Positions 31,390 to 43,700 of a DNA stretch of 64,000 bases are shown piece after piece (position 1 is the first letter of the stretch; the number at the start of each line of letters is the position of its first letter). The notes below the pieces were generated by a model. That model was not told where the DNA came from. It saw only the letters and a program-made list of their open reading frames with translations, and made no database searches. This DNA is from Cutaneotrichosporon cavernicola (lineage: Eukaryota > Basidiomycota > Tremellomycetes > Trichosporonales > Trichosporonaceae). Both the position numbers and the translations under genes were made by a program. Location: contig NC_083393.1 in the NCBI RefSeq assembly GCF_030864355.1, forward strand, positions 930,001 to 994,000, read 5' to 3'.

Positions 31390-33778
31390 GCGTAATGGCT
31401 CGCCCTTGCCCGCATCTTCATTCCGCCTTTCCTCGCGCCACGCGCACCACATCTGCATCACCAATCTAGTAGCATCGGACCCTTGGCATCACCAACCATT
31501 ATCTGTATCCACTCTTGCATGCACCACATACACGCTAGGACTTTTCGGGGCTCCTAACGCCTCCACCGTGTTCGGCAATCTCGGCGCCTGCCTGAGCGGC
31601 AAATCTCGGCTCTTCTTGACCCAAGCGCCACATGCCCCTAGTTGGCCCCTTAACACCCTCACCACGCTGACAGGTGGACAGGTGGCGGATTTCATCCGCA
31701 GGCATCAAGCCAAGAAGTCAAATGCGGCTTAGCCCGCCGGCATCTGCCACACGTCTGGCATCTAGGGATCACCAGGGACGGTGACAGTGGTCACCGTCGT
31801 GTTCGTTGGCGGCCGACTGGCGGCAACCGCCGCGGAGAAAGCTTCGACTGGTTGGGAAATTTGAGGCAAAACAAGTCGCACCGCAGGGCAAGTCCAAGTC
31901 CAAGCGAGCTCCGGTTCCACTGCGGCCGGGCGCCCATGATTGCGAACGGTACAAGATCCTCCATTTCCAGGCAATACATTGCAGAGGTCAGCGTGCATCG
32001 GCGCCACACCGATTCGAAACAAGGCAGGAGGGTGGTCAATGTGGCCACGAGGCAGCATTGAAATCCACTGAGGCTTGCACCGCTGCCATTGTTTTTCCAG
32101 TAGGCAATACGACCAAATCCAGAAGGCCCCAGATCCAGCGTCGAGATCATGAGATCTTGGCATGCCATGTCCTCGGTCGAGATCGGCCCTTCTTCGTCGA
32201 GGAGGCTGATCCAGACCGTCAAGGCTATCGATCCTCGTCTGCCCCTTGACAGCAAAGCTCCGATCTTGTACAGAGATTGGAGATCTTGAGACGAGAGATC
32301 GCGGAATTCATGTAGAATGGGATGCAAGTGGACCTCACAACAGACGCGAGGACCTCACAACAGACGCGTTGCACCTTGGCCTCGGTAGTCCTTCGTGTTG
32401 TCAAGCAGTCTTGTACCTGTGGTTGCCGTTAAGTGCACGTGAGTCTGAGAGGCACTTCTGGCGTCCGCGCACGATTGGTTTCCCCTAACCCGTCGGTGCA
32501 TCCAAATATTGTGGCTTACCATCCCGACGCCATTCCTTACGCTGGCGCCAAGATTGCGTGCCACGACTTGAATTATCACGCCTTAAAAACCATCCTGGGC
32601 CGAACGAGGCGTTTCAGAACCACTTTCCCTCACCTGCGCACCCTCTTCTCATCTCCCCCGACAACGCCGCCGTGCGCCGCGAAAAGCTTGAGCGCTGTGC
32701 CTGCAACACCGGCGCTCTAGCAAGTCAACACCGATCCTCGCTGGCCAACACCGAGAGTTTTGACAAGCCCGGCACCACGGAGTGTCGGACATTCCGCGGG
32801 ATCCCTCATCGGTCTCGATAAGACGCGTTAACAGCGAGGCGTCACTGGTCGCCCAGAGGTCGCGGCACGGATCTTGGCCCGACCCTTCCAGGACGAGTGC
32901 ACGTCCAGTACGAAGAGGACGTGTTTGATTCAGCCTGTTTGTTTCCGGAGGAAAGTTGGGCCGTTTGGCGACCTGGCGAGTGTCTGTCAGTGAAAGGCTA
33001 CAGTCTTGATTGGCTCAGGTGCCGACGAGGTGCCGGAGAATTGGTGCCAAGGTGAGCTGCCGCAGGTTGAAAGGATGCAGGCTAGGGTGTCAACCTTGAA
33101 ACCTGGGAAAGGTGGGCAAGATTATCAAGAGCAGTTGAGCAGTGGAGGGGTGGAGCAGTGGAGCAGTCAAGCGGCCAAGCGGTCAAGCGGTCAAAGCATT
33201 CAATCCGAGTAATACAGCAATACAAAGTGGGCAGAGGGAGGCACAGAGTAGACGTCTTGTGATGATGTACTGCATTTTTAAAGGTCTATGGAGGGCCTGG
33301 AGGGAGGGGAATATAAAATACAATCAACAAATTAAATCAAAGTAAGTGTATAAAGGATTAGCCAGCCAGTGCCTGGAAGTTCTAAACCCTGAAGGGTTCT
33401 CTACCCTTTCCCCCACCTTTAACAAGAGGTGCACGTGACTAAGATCCGACCGTAAAGGATTCAAAAGATCGACAATGGGGGGCCCAAACTCGGAAGGATC
33501 TCCACTCTCTTTTGTAATTTGATTTGAATTCAATTTGGTTGAATAATAGCTCCAGTAATCTTGGCAAACACTATGAGTCAACTCTTGGACCCCTAACTCT
33601 AAAGCCCATTGTCTATCGTCACCCGATACCCACCTGACCAACGCACCAACGCCCCCACCTGTTCCCAACACACCACAACATACCCTCTCCTCTCTCCATC
33701 TCTCCCTCTCCCCCTCTCTCCCTCTCACCCTCTCTCCCACTCACCTCGCCATCACCACTACCGTCTTCAGTTAGCTCC
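31390..33778. other. intergenic, 2.4 kb
   Basis: Nothing here has convincing coding character. A 178-codon minus-strand frame (31791-32327) is listed separately. There is a perfect 20-bp direct repeat at 32331-32350 and 32351-32370. The last 170 bp are C/T-rich and form the leader of the transporter gene. Confidence 0.45.
31791..32327 (-). other. unassigned 178-codon reading frame, possible gene relic
   Basis: The first 75 codons read like protein (HEFRDLSSQDLQSLYKIGAL, IALTVWISLLDEEGPIS) and keep moderately GC-rich third positions. After about codon 80 the composition degrades. An overlapping frame (31762-32163) continues with different sequence, as would be seen after a frameshift or an unrecognised intron. 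I do not recognise it. It could be a decayed gene or chance. Confidence 0.15.
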
Positions 33779-36259
33779 ATGCCGGCAGAGAGGAGCGTCC
33801 CCATTGGCACCCCACGCGAACGTGGCGGGCGGCGTCAGTCGGTCGTCCGTAGTTCGCTCGAGCTCGTCTTTAGCTGTACGTCATCAAAAAAAACTTGCCG
33901 CGTCCAAGCGCGATGACTCACTGACACACAGACTCGCGCTCCCAGCAACGTTTCTATGCTGGCTTACCCTCGGCCCCCTCTTTCGTCGACTCGCACTGGG
34001 GTGATGTCGCGACGGATGACGATGCCAACGAGGATCGCGAGTGGGACACAGAGGCGGGTGGCTCGCGCTCGGGCTACAGCTCTGCGGATGATGGCGAGGC
34101 AATCGACACAACGAGCGAAGCCTCGGCGTTTTTCCCCGACGATCCAGTGCGCGCAGTCGAGAGCCGCCGCGGCTCTCCGACCGATCTGACGAGCATCCGC
34201 GAGCGGCGAGGGGAGGAAGAGGTCGCGCGCAGTATCACCGCCTCCTTGCCCACCAAGCGCGGCGGCCTGCTTCAGATGTACGGGACTACCCCGAGCGTAC
34301 CCCTCAGCAGCTCGCTGACCTCGAGCTCCGGTTCCGGTAACAGCAACGGCAACAGCGGGGGAGCGACCCCACGCGCAGGCACCAAACCCCTCCCTGACGA
34401 CCTGCCTACGCGCCGTGTCAGCGTTCAGCGCGGGGTTGGTGTCGGTCATGGCCCGCCCACCCATTACAAGCAGCTCCCATCTGAGACGACGCCACTCCTC
34501 GCCACTCCCACCAAGAATTGGGCACCGGAGCGCCTCTCTCCACTCAACTCACCCACCCGCTCGCGCCGCTCTAGTGCCGCTGGCCCTCGCCGTGTGTCCC
34601 ACCGCGTACCCGCACACGTCGGCGAGAGCAGCGACGGTCAGACGGTAAGCGATCAAAGGCGTGACCAGCACTAATAGCCAGCTTTTTAACGCCACCGCCG
34701 TCCTTGTTGGTATCGGCCTGCTCTCTATGCCTCTGGCGTTTAGCTACGCGGGCTGGATCGGGGGTACCCTCATGCTCATCGGCTTCTCGTACATCACTTG
34801 CACGACTGCCAAGATGATGGCCCGCCTTATCTTTGTGGACCACTCGCTGGTCGGCTACACTGATATCGGCCGGGCCGCGTTCGGCCCTGCTGCTGGTGCT
34901 GCCATCAACGTCCTGTGAGTCAATTAAGGAGGTTGGTGTCAGCTCTGACGCCAGTTTCTGCCTCGAGCTCTTTGCGATTGGTGTTGCACTCATGGTGCTC
35001 CTTGGTGACTCTCTCAATGCGCTCTTCCCATCGGTCTCGTCGGACATGTGGAAGGTCATCGGCCTCTTTGTGTGAGTGACGAGAGAATGTCAGCACTAAC
35101 GCGGAGTATTCTGCCTACGACCTTTATGCCACTCTGGTTGCTCTCGTTCCCCTCCGTCATATCGACCTTCTGCACCGTGCTGTTAATCGGCATCGTCGTA
35201 TTTGACGGCCTGTGGAAGACCAAGGCGCCTGGCTCGATCATGGACCCTATGCCGACACATCTCGGGCCCCAATTGGAGGGTGCGAACTGGCTCGGCGGTG
35301 TGGGCCTCGTGCTCGCCGGTTTCGGAGGTCACGCCGTCATCCCCAGCATTGCCCGTGACATGAAGCACCCAGAGTCTGCGACCCGCGTGTTCAACATTGC
35401 TTTCACCGTCGCGTGCATCATCTCGTTTGCAGCCGGCGCTACTGGCTACCTCATGTTCGGCAACGAGGTGTCGGACCAGATCACCCGCGACCTCAAGAAC
35501 CCGGCCTATGGATACCCGACTGTTCTCAACGCGTTCGCCGTGTGGATGATCATCTCGGCACCAGTGTCCAAGTTTGGTCTCTGCTCGTGAGCACCCGAGT
35601 TCTGTCAGAATCTGACACCAGGCGCCCGTTGAACATTGCCGTTGAGGGGTTCCTGGGCCTCGCACCCAACCCAGCCGTCCACCCCCCGCGTGACCGCCGC
35701 CGCTCGGTTGTCGAGCAGGTCTCGTCGTCCCTTGGCACTGGTCTCGCGGCCGCTGGCGCTTCCGACTATCTTGCTGACGATCTGTACGACGAACGCCCAA
35801 AGACCCCAGTCACGCCGCTCACGCCGCTGTACGACCCGAATGCAACTCGCCGCGGTGAGGGCTGGAAGGGTATCGCGCGTATCGTCAGTCGTACAATTAT
35901 CACGGTCGGGTGCACGGCCACGGCCATCCTTCTACCCGGTTTCGAGAAGGTCATGGCATTCCTTGGTAGTAAGTCAAACGAAGACAAGGTGGAACGATGT
36001 TTTCCACACCCTCTACATCGCTCCGAGCCTGTTAAGAAGCTTACCGTGCCCAGATTGCTCGTCTTTCCTTATCTGTATCATTCTCCCCATGTCCTTCTAC
36101 CTCCGCCTCAGCCCCAGGATGCTGCATCTCGACTTGAACGACCCCAGCGTCCGCTTCTCCCGGTCGATCCAGATCGCGGTCGTCATCATTAGCACAGTGT
36201 TCATGTGCTTGGGCACCGCTTGGGCGTTTATGCCCGGCACTGGCCGGGGGGCGGAGTAG
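33779..36259 (+). CDS. Avt1-like vacuolar amino-acid transporter
   Basis: Member of the amino-acid/auxin permease family closest to Avt1-type vacuolar transporters, which exchange neutral amino acids against protons across the vacuolar membrane. Seven exons: 33779-33875, 33932-34644, 34682-34914, 34955-35071, 35107-35586, 35622-35968 and 36054-36259; 730 residues. The first 270 residues are cytosolic, Ser/Asp-rich and disordered, with the ETTPLLATP dileucine-like motif often found before the membrane domain of vacuolar proteins. The membrane domain starts LFNATAVLVGIGLLSMPLAF, continues through LVGYTDIGRAAFGP and has FGGHAVIPSIARDM, a hallmark of the family. About 11 membrane segments are predicted by eye. 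The last junction gives FLGNCSSFLICIILPMSFYL. Introns are 35-85 nt. Confidence 0.9.
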
Positions 36260-37072
36260 GAGCGAGTAGGAGCGCACAGGAGTTCGCCGCGAAGTGGAGT
36301 GTCACTTAATAGCCAGTTGTTCCAAATCTGATGAACTGGTGGATCATTGGCGTCAACCCTTTGGGTATACGATGCGGACGACTGTAGCTTTGAAGTGCTG
36401 ATCTCCAACCGCGACCCGCCCCTACGGTAGCCTGCCACACCCTCCGGGCAGGCCAATGGTCCGCCACTTGGTCCCTTTGAGCGGGTGGCGCGAGCTCGCG
36501 AAGAAGGCGCCGTACGCAGTTGATCCGACGGTCCCACGACCCACACGTCGCCCCTTCCCAGACTGTTGGGGCTGGCGACGGCGCAGTTTCCGGGGGCCGG
36601 AGTGTGATGGGGAGGAGGCTGTCCATCATCAAATAGGGGAGTCACGATTGTTGAGCAATAGTTTCTATCCGTTTCTGTATTGTTTTATCTGTAATGCTGT
36701 TTTGAGAAGGCGTTTGACTCAGCGGCAGGGACGATATATGGCAATGGTGTGGCTGAGTACAATCTCCTAATCTTGCCCATGCTTCTCAGCTGCCCAATAT
36801 ATTGTTTGAGCACTTGTTTGCTGGCGTGCTGGCTTGCACAGGCGTCCAGTAGAAGTATCAACATCTGACTTGGTTGTGGTACAAGTCAATGGAACCAAAT
36901 TGCTGGCCTAGTATAGGCCCGCTTTAACAGGCATATAACAGGCCGACACCTAGAAACCTTGCTGGGTCGAGCCGATCACCCGAGATTTGGAGATGTTCGA
37001 CGTCATGACCAGACGATTTGGCGGGAAAAGTTAGCGTCTACTTACTTTTCTTGAAATCCATCTCCATCAACC
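36260..37072. other. intergenic, 0.8 kb
   Basis: 3' flank of the transporter and promoter of the iron-sulphur fusion gene. No gene is seen; the part around 36650-36800 is AT-rich. Confidence 0.5.
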
Positions 37073-38458
37073 ATGCTCTGCCGAGGGCGCCCGGTACTCC
37101 AATCTCTGCGCACGATCCGTCCTATCATTGTGGTTAGGGGATATCGACCAAGCGTTCCCGCTGCGTCAACAGGCCGCCGGCCCATCGCTATCCCCGTCGA
37201 CATCCCAGTGCCAGAGTGCAGCCCATCACCTTGCTCTAATCAACTAGACTGCCCAACACCCGATGGCTCCGAACTCCTCCCTCCACCACCAAACCCTCGC
37301 TCAATCGCCGCTCGCCGCAGTCTTCTCCTTTTCTCCATCCCAATTCCCCCCGAGTCCTGGCCAAGTCACCTCGACTTTGCCTCCCCCCTCATAGCCGAGG
37401 CCAGCAATGTCTTAAAACGAACTGGCACCTCCGTCAACGCGATCTACGATGGGGTTGGAACGGCCACCTTCCCTGCCCCATCACGCAAGCGCGACCCCTA
37501 CACTCCCAGCACTAACACGGACGCGGACGCAGACACGCCTGCCACTGCCCCTCCTGCCGAATGCTACCCCGCCCGCCTTCTCTACCCCGACGGAAGGACC
37601 TTTGACTTCCCCGCCTTCAATGAAGCCACTCTGGACTCGCCGCAACTCCGCCGCGCACTCATGTACAGGCCCTCAGGGAGTGTCATGGGAGGTGGCGCCC
37701 CGAACGAACTGCCTGGAGAAAGCGAGATGCCGAAGGAGGTGCTAGTGTGCACCCACGGCGCACGGGATTGCCGCTGCGCCGATTACGGGGGTCCCCTCGT
37801 CAAGGCTCTTCGAGAGCAGGGAGTAGCCGTGCGCGAGATCGGGCATGTAGGAGGACACAAGTGGGCGGCGAACGCACTCCTCCTCCCCAGCATGGACATG
37901 CTGTCAAACCTGCGCGCGTCTGACGCCGCTGCAGTTGCTTCGTTCAATAAGAATCGTGACTCGAAGAGCGCAATGTGGGCACACTGGCGCGGCCGACTGG
38001 GTCTGAACGACGAGCAGCAGGCGCGTGTCTGGGAGCGCATCCAGCGTAACTTTGCACCAGCGAGCGAAACCAAGCTCAGCGGGGAGCACGTGCCGCTCAC
38101 GTTCCGCACGTTTGAGGGCGAGATCAAGAGCGTCGAAGGGCGGGTGGGGGATTCTCTGTTGGTGGTCGCCCACGAAAACGACCTACCTGCCATGGAGGGG
38201 ACTTGTGGTGGCAATGCAGGTTAGTTCTGCCAACTTTGGGGCTGCGCTGACGCAGAATGCGCTACCTGCCACGTCTACCTCGCTCCAAGGCCGGCGCGAC
38301 CACCAGTACCGGAACCGGGGGAGGACGAGCTCGACATGCTCGACTTTGCGCTCGATTATCGTGATGGGCTGAGCCGATTGGGGTGCCAGGTTGCGGTATC
38401 ACCAGAGCTGGCCAAGTGGTGTGCCGAGGGGGGCGTGATTGATCTGCCCAGGTTCTAG
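37073..38458 (+). CDS. sucrase/ferredoxin-like (Aim32-type) and [2Fe-2S] ferredoxin fusion protein
   Basis: Exons 37073-38219 and 38256-38458 give 449 residues. The Arg-rich start without acidic residues (MLCRGRPVLQSLRTIRPIIV) looks like a mitochondrial targeting peptide. Residues about 80-330 are a sucrase/ferredoxin-like, thioredoxin-fold domain: VLVCTHGARDCRCADYGG and IGHVGGHKWAANALLLP carry the two Cys and the HxxxH that hold a [2Fe-2S] cluster in Aim32-type proteins. Residues about 345-449 are a second, adrenodoxin-type ferredoxin: FEGEIKSVEGRVGDSLLVV, MEGTCGGNAECATCHVYL (C-x5-C-x2-C) and the distal Cys in SRLGCQVAVSPEL. The 36-nt intron falls exactly inside the cluster motif, and splicing restores the C-x5-C spacing, so this is one gene. 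A two-cluster electron-transfer protein in mitochondria is inferred. It is tail to tail with RPB4. Confidence 0.88.
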
Positions 38459-38674
38459 ACCAGCAGAAGAGGCACCCGCCGGCGGCGAATCACCCGGCTG
38501 GACATCAGCGGGCGTAGAAGCTGCCTCCCGTGATCTACAAGTGAGACCAGCTCAGAACCATCGGGCTCTCGAGACTGGGATCCACGTCGTTGGTCGCTAT
38601 CGGAATCAAATCGCCAACATTAATATACAATCTATATCTACCGTTCTAAGCCCTCTGCGTCATGCGTGTTGTAT

Positions 38675-39379
38675 CTAAGCCCCGATGCGAGCGAGGCTGC
38701 GCACCTCCTGGAGAAGGTGTAGGAGCTTATCCTCGTCCGCGTCACCGTTGGCGTAGCGTTCCAGGCTGGTGTCAGCCGCGCATCCGCAGTCCGTTGGACA
38801 CGGCCCAATCAACTCACCTGGGAATCAGAGACACAGCCACCTCGATGTTCTCCGGACGAAGGTACATGATCTGCGCAACCTCAAAGGTGTTGAGGAAGTC
38901 GCCAGCCGTGGTCTGGAGCGTTCTGGGATCAGCATGGCCCCTCTGCACACCCCTCTGCTCTACCTCATTTGGCCTTTGCCCTCTGTTCCCTCATCTGTTC
39001 AACATAATCGTCTTTGAACTCACTGCCGCATAGACTCTGCAACCCCAGGCTTGACATTGGTAAACTCCTTGACGTACTCCACTGTCTGCTTGTATACACT
39101 GCGGTCAGCTCCTCCACCTCCCATCTCACTTGTTATCAGGCGGAGGGGGCGCACCAGTCCCCTGCCGGGAGATCTCGAGGAGTGTTTGCACCTCGCCGAT
39201 CGTCAAGGCCTCGCCGCCCGAGAACTCGCCAAACTGGAGCTTGGTTGCGTCTTCGTCCTGGTTCTGGAGTCAGAAGGCACGAGCAAAGAACCCACGGCAT
39301 GACGCCCGCGCCCGCGAGAGCGCCCGGCGGGTGCGGAGGCGGCGCTCAGCTGCTGTGCGGTAGGCTTTGTGTCGACCAT
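38675..39379 (-). CDS. RPB4: RNA polymerase II subunit Rpb4
   Basis: Rpb4 forms the stalk of RNA polymerase II with Rpb7 and acts in initiation, mRNA export and decay. Five exons on the minus strand: 39379-39296, 39263-39130, 39098-39024, 38922-38818 and 38765-38675; 162 residues, close to human POLR2D (142). Family landmarks: EDATKLQFGEFSGGEALTIG then EVQTLLE near the N-terminus, VYKQTVEYVKEFTNVKPG in the middle, and LNTFEVAQIMYLRPENIEVA then VSLIPSLERYANGDADEDKL at the end. Four short introns (32-101 nt) break a 489-nt coding region, so no single frame exceeds about 45 codons and the gene is easily missed. Acceptor sites such as gctgaccgcag and gctgacaccag support the model. Confidence 0.9.
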
Positions 39380-40784
39380 GGTGATGAACAGAGGACAATC
39401 AAGACAGAGGCGAGTGCCAGTGGAGACGCGCGAGTTGCAGTGGCAAAAGGCAGAGGGTTAGGTTTCACGAGGGATGATGAATTGATGAGACGGGAGTTGA
39501 CCACTGAGGGAGTGGACAAGGGTTGATTGTCAATAACAAAATGGGATCAAGATGAGTTGGTTTTGGTCTCGAGTCTGGAGTCTGGATGCTTGGTACATGT
39601 CAGGATGGTGGAGGCAAGTCATATAGTATGAAGCTTGACCACGTGATTGGGAGTTGCTTGATTTGGTAATTGCGGATGTATTTAAGGGAGATGAGTGAGG
39701 TGTAAGCGGTTGAAAGGGGTGCCTAATTTACCAGAGGTTAGAGTTCGAGCTAGCCTCAAATCTCTTATACGATCTCTTAGAGACTCTTAGTAGAATAGTA
39801 CAATACTATTAGTAACTGATTTGTAGGCTCAAGTAGAGCGTGGCAGCAACCCCAGTCTCTCAGTCTGAGGAGTCTCAGTCACAGTCTGAGTCACAGTCAG
39901 CCCTCTCTCAAAGCCCTCGACTCGATCCTTTGATCCTTTGATCCTTGACGGAATTGACCCTCACCGTTTTCATACCCCCAATACAGCTGGGGGATACATG
40001 GCCATTATATGGCGATATGGCAATTGATACGCTGTCAGTATGCTGCCCTGTGGATGTTCAGCCTTGCGGAGGATTGATTTCATGGTGGATAACCATGGTG
40101 CCCATGTGGCCATGTCTGGGAATGAGACAACCCTGTCCCTCTGTAGCCTCCCTGTACCTGTTTGTGTACTTCAAACATCAAAAGACTCCCAAGAGGCCCG
40201 TCACCACTTTGGGCTAATACTCGTTCCGGTAACCCGCAACTTGGTCATTAACCTAACAAGCTAACTTACCAAGCTGTAAAGCTAGTAGTGTAGTTTGTAC
40301 ATGGCTACCAGTAACAAAGGCCTCACAAGCTCACAACCACAACCCACCCACTCACCCTCAGTAACCTCGGTCATCTTCATTCACTCCCACTCCAATCCCA
40401 ATCCCAATCACAATCCCAATCACAAACTCCTCACTCTCTCGTCATCCACTCGCATCCTCTAATTCACTTTACAACCCTGCACTGCATACAATCTCTCTCA
40501 TTAATATCCCTCGACACTACATCAAAACACGCTACACTCCCTAACTCGTTGATGCCTCTGCCCCCCTCGCGCCCATGTTGAATCATCACCGGCCTTCCTG
40601 AAACCCCCCGCCGCCTCGCCGCCTGGACCAGGCACCCCGACAACGGCGTACTTCTCCCCCTCCCCTTCCCCCGGGAAACCTCTACACATCAACCACCCCC
40701 TCCCTTTCCTTCCCTACCCACAACCCAGACTACTTGCACAACCCACTCTAGTTTCTCCACTTCTCCATTGCGCACTCGCGCACA
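39380..40784. other. intergenic, 1.4 kb, divergent promoter region RPB4 / Rho GEF
   Basis: No gene is seen. It contains several short tandem repeats: cagtctgag-type at about 39856-39900, tttgatcc x3 at about 39926-39950, and aatccc/aatcac hexamers at about 40393-40430. The 40320-40780 part is C/T/A-rich and is the likely GEF leader. Confidence 0.5.
40393..40430. repeat. hexamer repeat (aatccc/aatcac)n
   Basis: Six near-perfect 6-base units in the leader region of the Rho GEF gene. This differs from the TTAGGG-type telomere repeat and is more likely a local microsatellite. Confidence 0.7.
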
Positions 40785-43700
40785 ATGATGGCCCCAGCCT
40801 TGACAGGCTCGACCACAACGGCCACCTCGTCACGCAGAAGCTCGACATCGTCCATATCCCAGCCTTTTGCAACCCCACCGACGTCGCCAAAGTCAACAAC
40901 CAGTCGCATCCCAAAGCCCTCGTCGTCATCTTCCTTGGGCTCGGCCAGAGTACACAGCGGTAAGCCACGCTCGAGATCAGCGTCGGCTGGTACTGGCAAC
41001 GGAAGCCCAATAGCGTATCGCGGAGAGAGGGTCGTACTGCAATCTGTATCACCGCCACCGTCATCCGCGTCCGCCTCGACGTCCAACGGCCGCCGCCCGT
41101 CGCTCCCTTCATCGCGGTCCGAGGGCAAGGAGCTGCTGGCGACACCCGTAAGTGCCGCCGGCTCGAGGCAAGCATCAGTACCACCACAGCTACCACCACC
41201 CAGGGTAGGTGTGCATGGCTTGGGCCTGATCGGCAGTGCGGCCGGCAGCACTTCCAAGATACCGACTGCGGGCCCGAGTGGACGGTCGTCTTCCTCGGCA
41301 TACATACCTCCACGAGGTACCAGCAACCGGGATCCATCCTCGCCACCATCCGCGCCTACGGGGATGCAGCGGACAACCTCGGCCGACGGCTCGTCACGCA
41401 CCGCAATGTCAGTGGCAGGGTCAGGACCTCGCCGCCAGCGCTCGGCCTCGTCTTTGCCGCGGCACGCAATCATTTCGCCCCGTGCGCCCATCCCCGCCCT
41501 TCCTCCGGGCTCCATTTATCCTCGAGACGCCTCTGGCGTGGCTGTTCCACAGACGGCCCCTCCGCGTTCCCACCCACGACCACATCCCAACCCCGCGTCA
41601 TCCTCGTCACCATATCTTGAACCGTCATCTTCGTCCTCAACAACACCACACCGAACACCGCGGCACCAGCAGCGATCTCGATGTACCACTCCTCTTCCTT
41701 CCCGGGAGACATCAACTCCTCCTTCACCGGGCAGCGGTGGGAATGCTCGAAGCAACGTGAGCGATCGCGCTCCTCGCGCTAACGGTGTTGATCACCACCA
41801 AAGTACTACTCTTTGGCCATCTTCACCAGCGAGTAGGCCTCCGTCACGCGAGTCATCTCCAGCCCGGTCAAAGGGCAAGCAGAGGTCGGGGCGATCGCAA
41901 CCACAACCACACACCCAAGGTTCAATACGGCACACTCGTGGCGGGGCATCTCCAGGACCTCCGTTAACGCGAGCCTCCCCCGCCCAAAGCGGTAGTGCCT
42001 TTGCAACCTCAACAGCACCCGAAGCGTCCAGGAGTCACACCCCACGGAGGAAAGACGCATCCCCGTCACAGCTGAGGAGAGCATCTTTAGAAGCTACAGA
42101 GCCATTACCCAACGCGATCTCGGTACCCTCATCTCGCGCGAGCCCTGGTTCGCACGGTTTTGGCATCGAGCCACCACTCACACACTCGACCAGTCCACCA
42201 CCATCTAGGCTGCCGCGACAGAGTGAGTCGTCAAGCTGGCAGTCCGACAGGCAACTTAAATCTCCTCAAACCTCTCCCTCTCGCAAGTCGCCCGGGTTTA
42301 CAATCGCCCCACCCCCGCCGCCGCCCATGTCGAACCGTCGGCTGAGTGTCCAACCGCCTGCGCGACCGGGGGCCCCTAACTCCTTTCCGCCAGTGCCCGC
42401 CAAGAGCCCACTAAGAGCTCTAACTGCGACAGTCTCGTCGAGCGACGTCGCATCGAAACGTCAGAGTCAAGCAGTCGCTCCATCCGACATCCTGCCAACC
42501 TCACCAGTACCCCCTGTGCCTCCACTCCCAGAAGACCTGTGCCTTGCACCAGAACCATCAGCATCACCCGCAACCCTAGAAGAAGCATATTCGTCCTCCG
42601 CGCCAGAAGAAGTGCGCACTCCGCGTCCAAGCGTCTCCGCTTCGAGGGCATCGTACTCCCCAGAGTCGCCCTCGGCTGCGTTGGCCTCGCTGTTAGTCAC
42701 AGACAATGCCGTATCGCTCAACTCTGGGCCGCCATCTGACTCTGGCATCGACACCGCTCCGGCGCACACGCAGAACGGCAGCCTGGCGGTTCCTCCAACG
42801 GCGTCATCTTTTGTCAGCTCCCCTGAGCAAACATCGCCTCATGCGTCAAGAGATGCAGGGACTGTGGCCGCAATGCACGGCCACTTGGATGATCATCCAC
42901 GAGGAGCCGTGCCCGAAACATTGGACGAGGCAGCTAGGGCGTATGCGCAACATTCCCCATCCGCTGGTGCGCACGAAATGCTCTCGATTTTGCCGGAGCC
43001 GGCCAAAGGACGCTTTTCGGTTTCGACGATGTCGTCCTCTGCTCCAGTCACGCCGTCGGCGTTCATTCCTGGCCGATCGGTGCGGCTTGGCGATTCGCTC
43101 CCCGACTCTGAAGTTGAGACAGCCTCGTCGTCTGGAGACTTCCCGTCGACGTACAGCCCCGACTCGGCTCCACCTTCGGCTCCAGCATCGTCTGTTAACC
43201 TGTGGGCGGTCGGGGCACGCTACGACAGCCCAGCTGAGGAGACCAACCCAGGCTTGCGCATCCGTGGAGGTAATGACCAGCAGGAGACGCTGATAGACGG
43301 CGTGCTTTGGGGCCAGAAGCGCAACCCGGCACTGGAACCACCACCAACCTTCGACGAGGTGAGTCCCGAATTGGAGAGCAAACTAACTCTCACAGGACAA
43401 TCCCAACTCAGCGTCGAACACGTTTGTGGACAAGGACTTGCCGGCGACGCCCAAGACGCCAAAGACCCCACAACGTCCAGGCCAACACCCCACCATGCGC
43501 TCCCCCTCCATGCCCCAGATCGGTGCGAACAGAGCGCAAAACGGCAACGTTGTGCAAATTGAGGCTCCATTGAGCTCACCCAACTTCCCGCGGTCGAACA
43601 CCGGGCCTGTCGATGTTAACCTCCAGCCGCTCACGGTCTTCCCTCAACAGGAGACGACGATGCGGCCCAAGAGCATGCTCATTGCGTCAACACCGGTCAC

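Noticed and set aside
40393..40430. Hexamer repeat as interstitial telomere sequence
   Set aside because: The units aatccc/aatcac do not match TTAGGG or its complement, and there are only about six imperfect copies.
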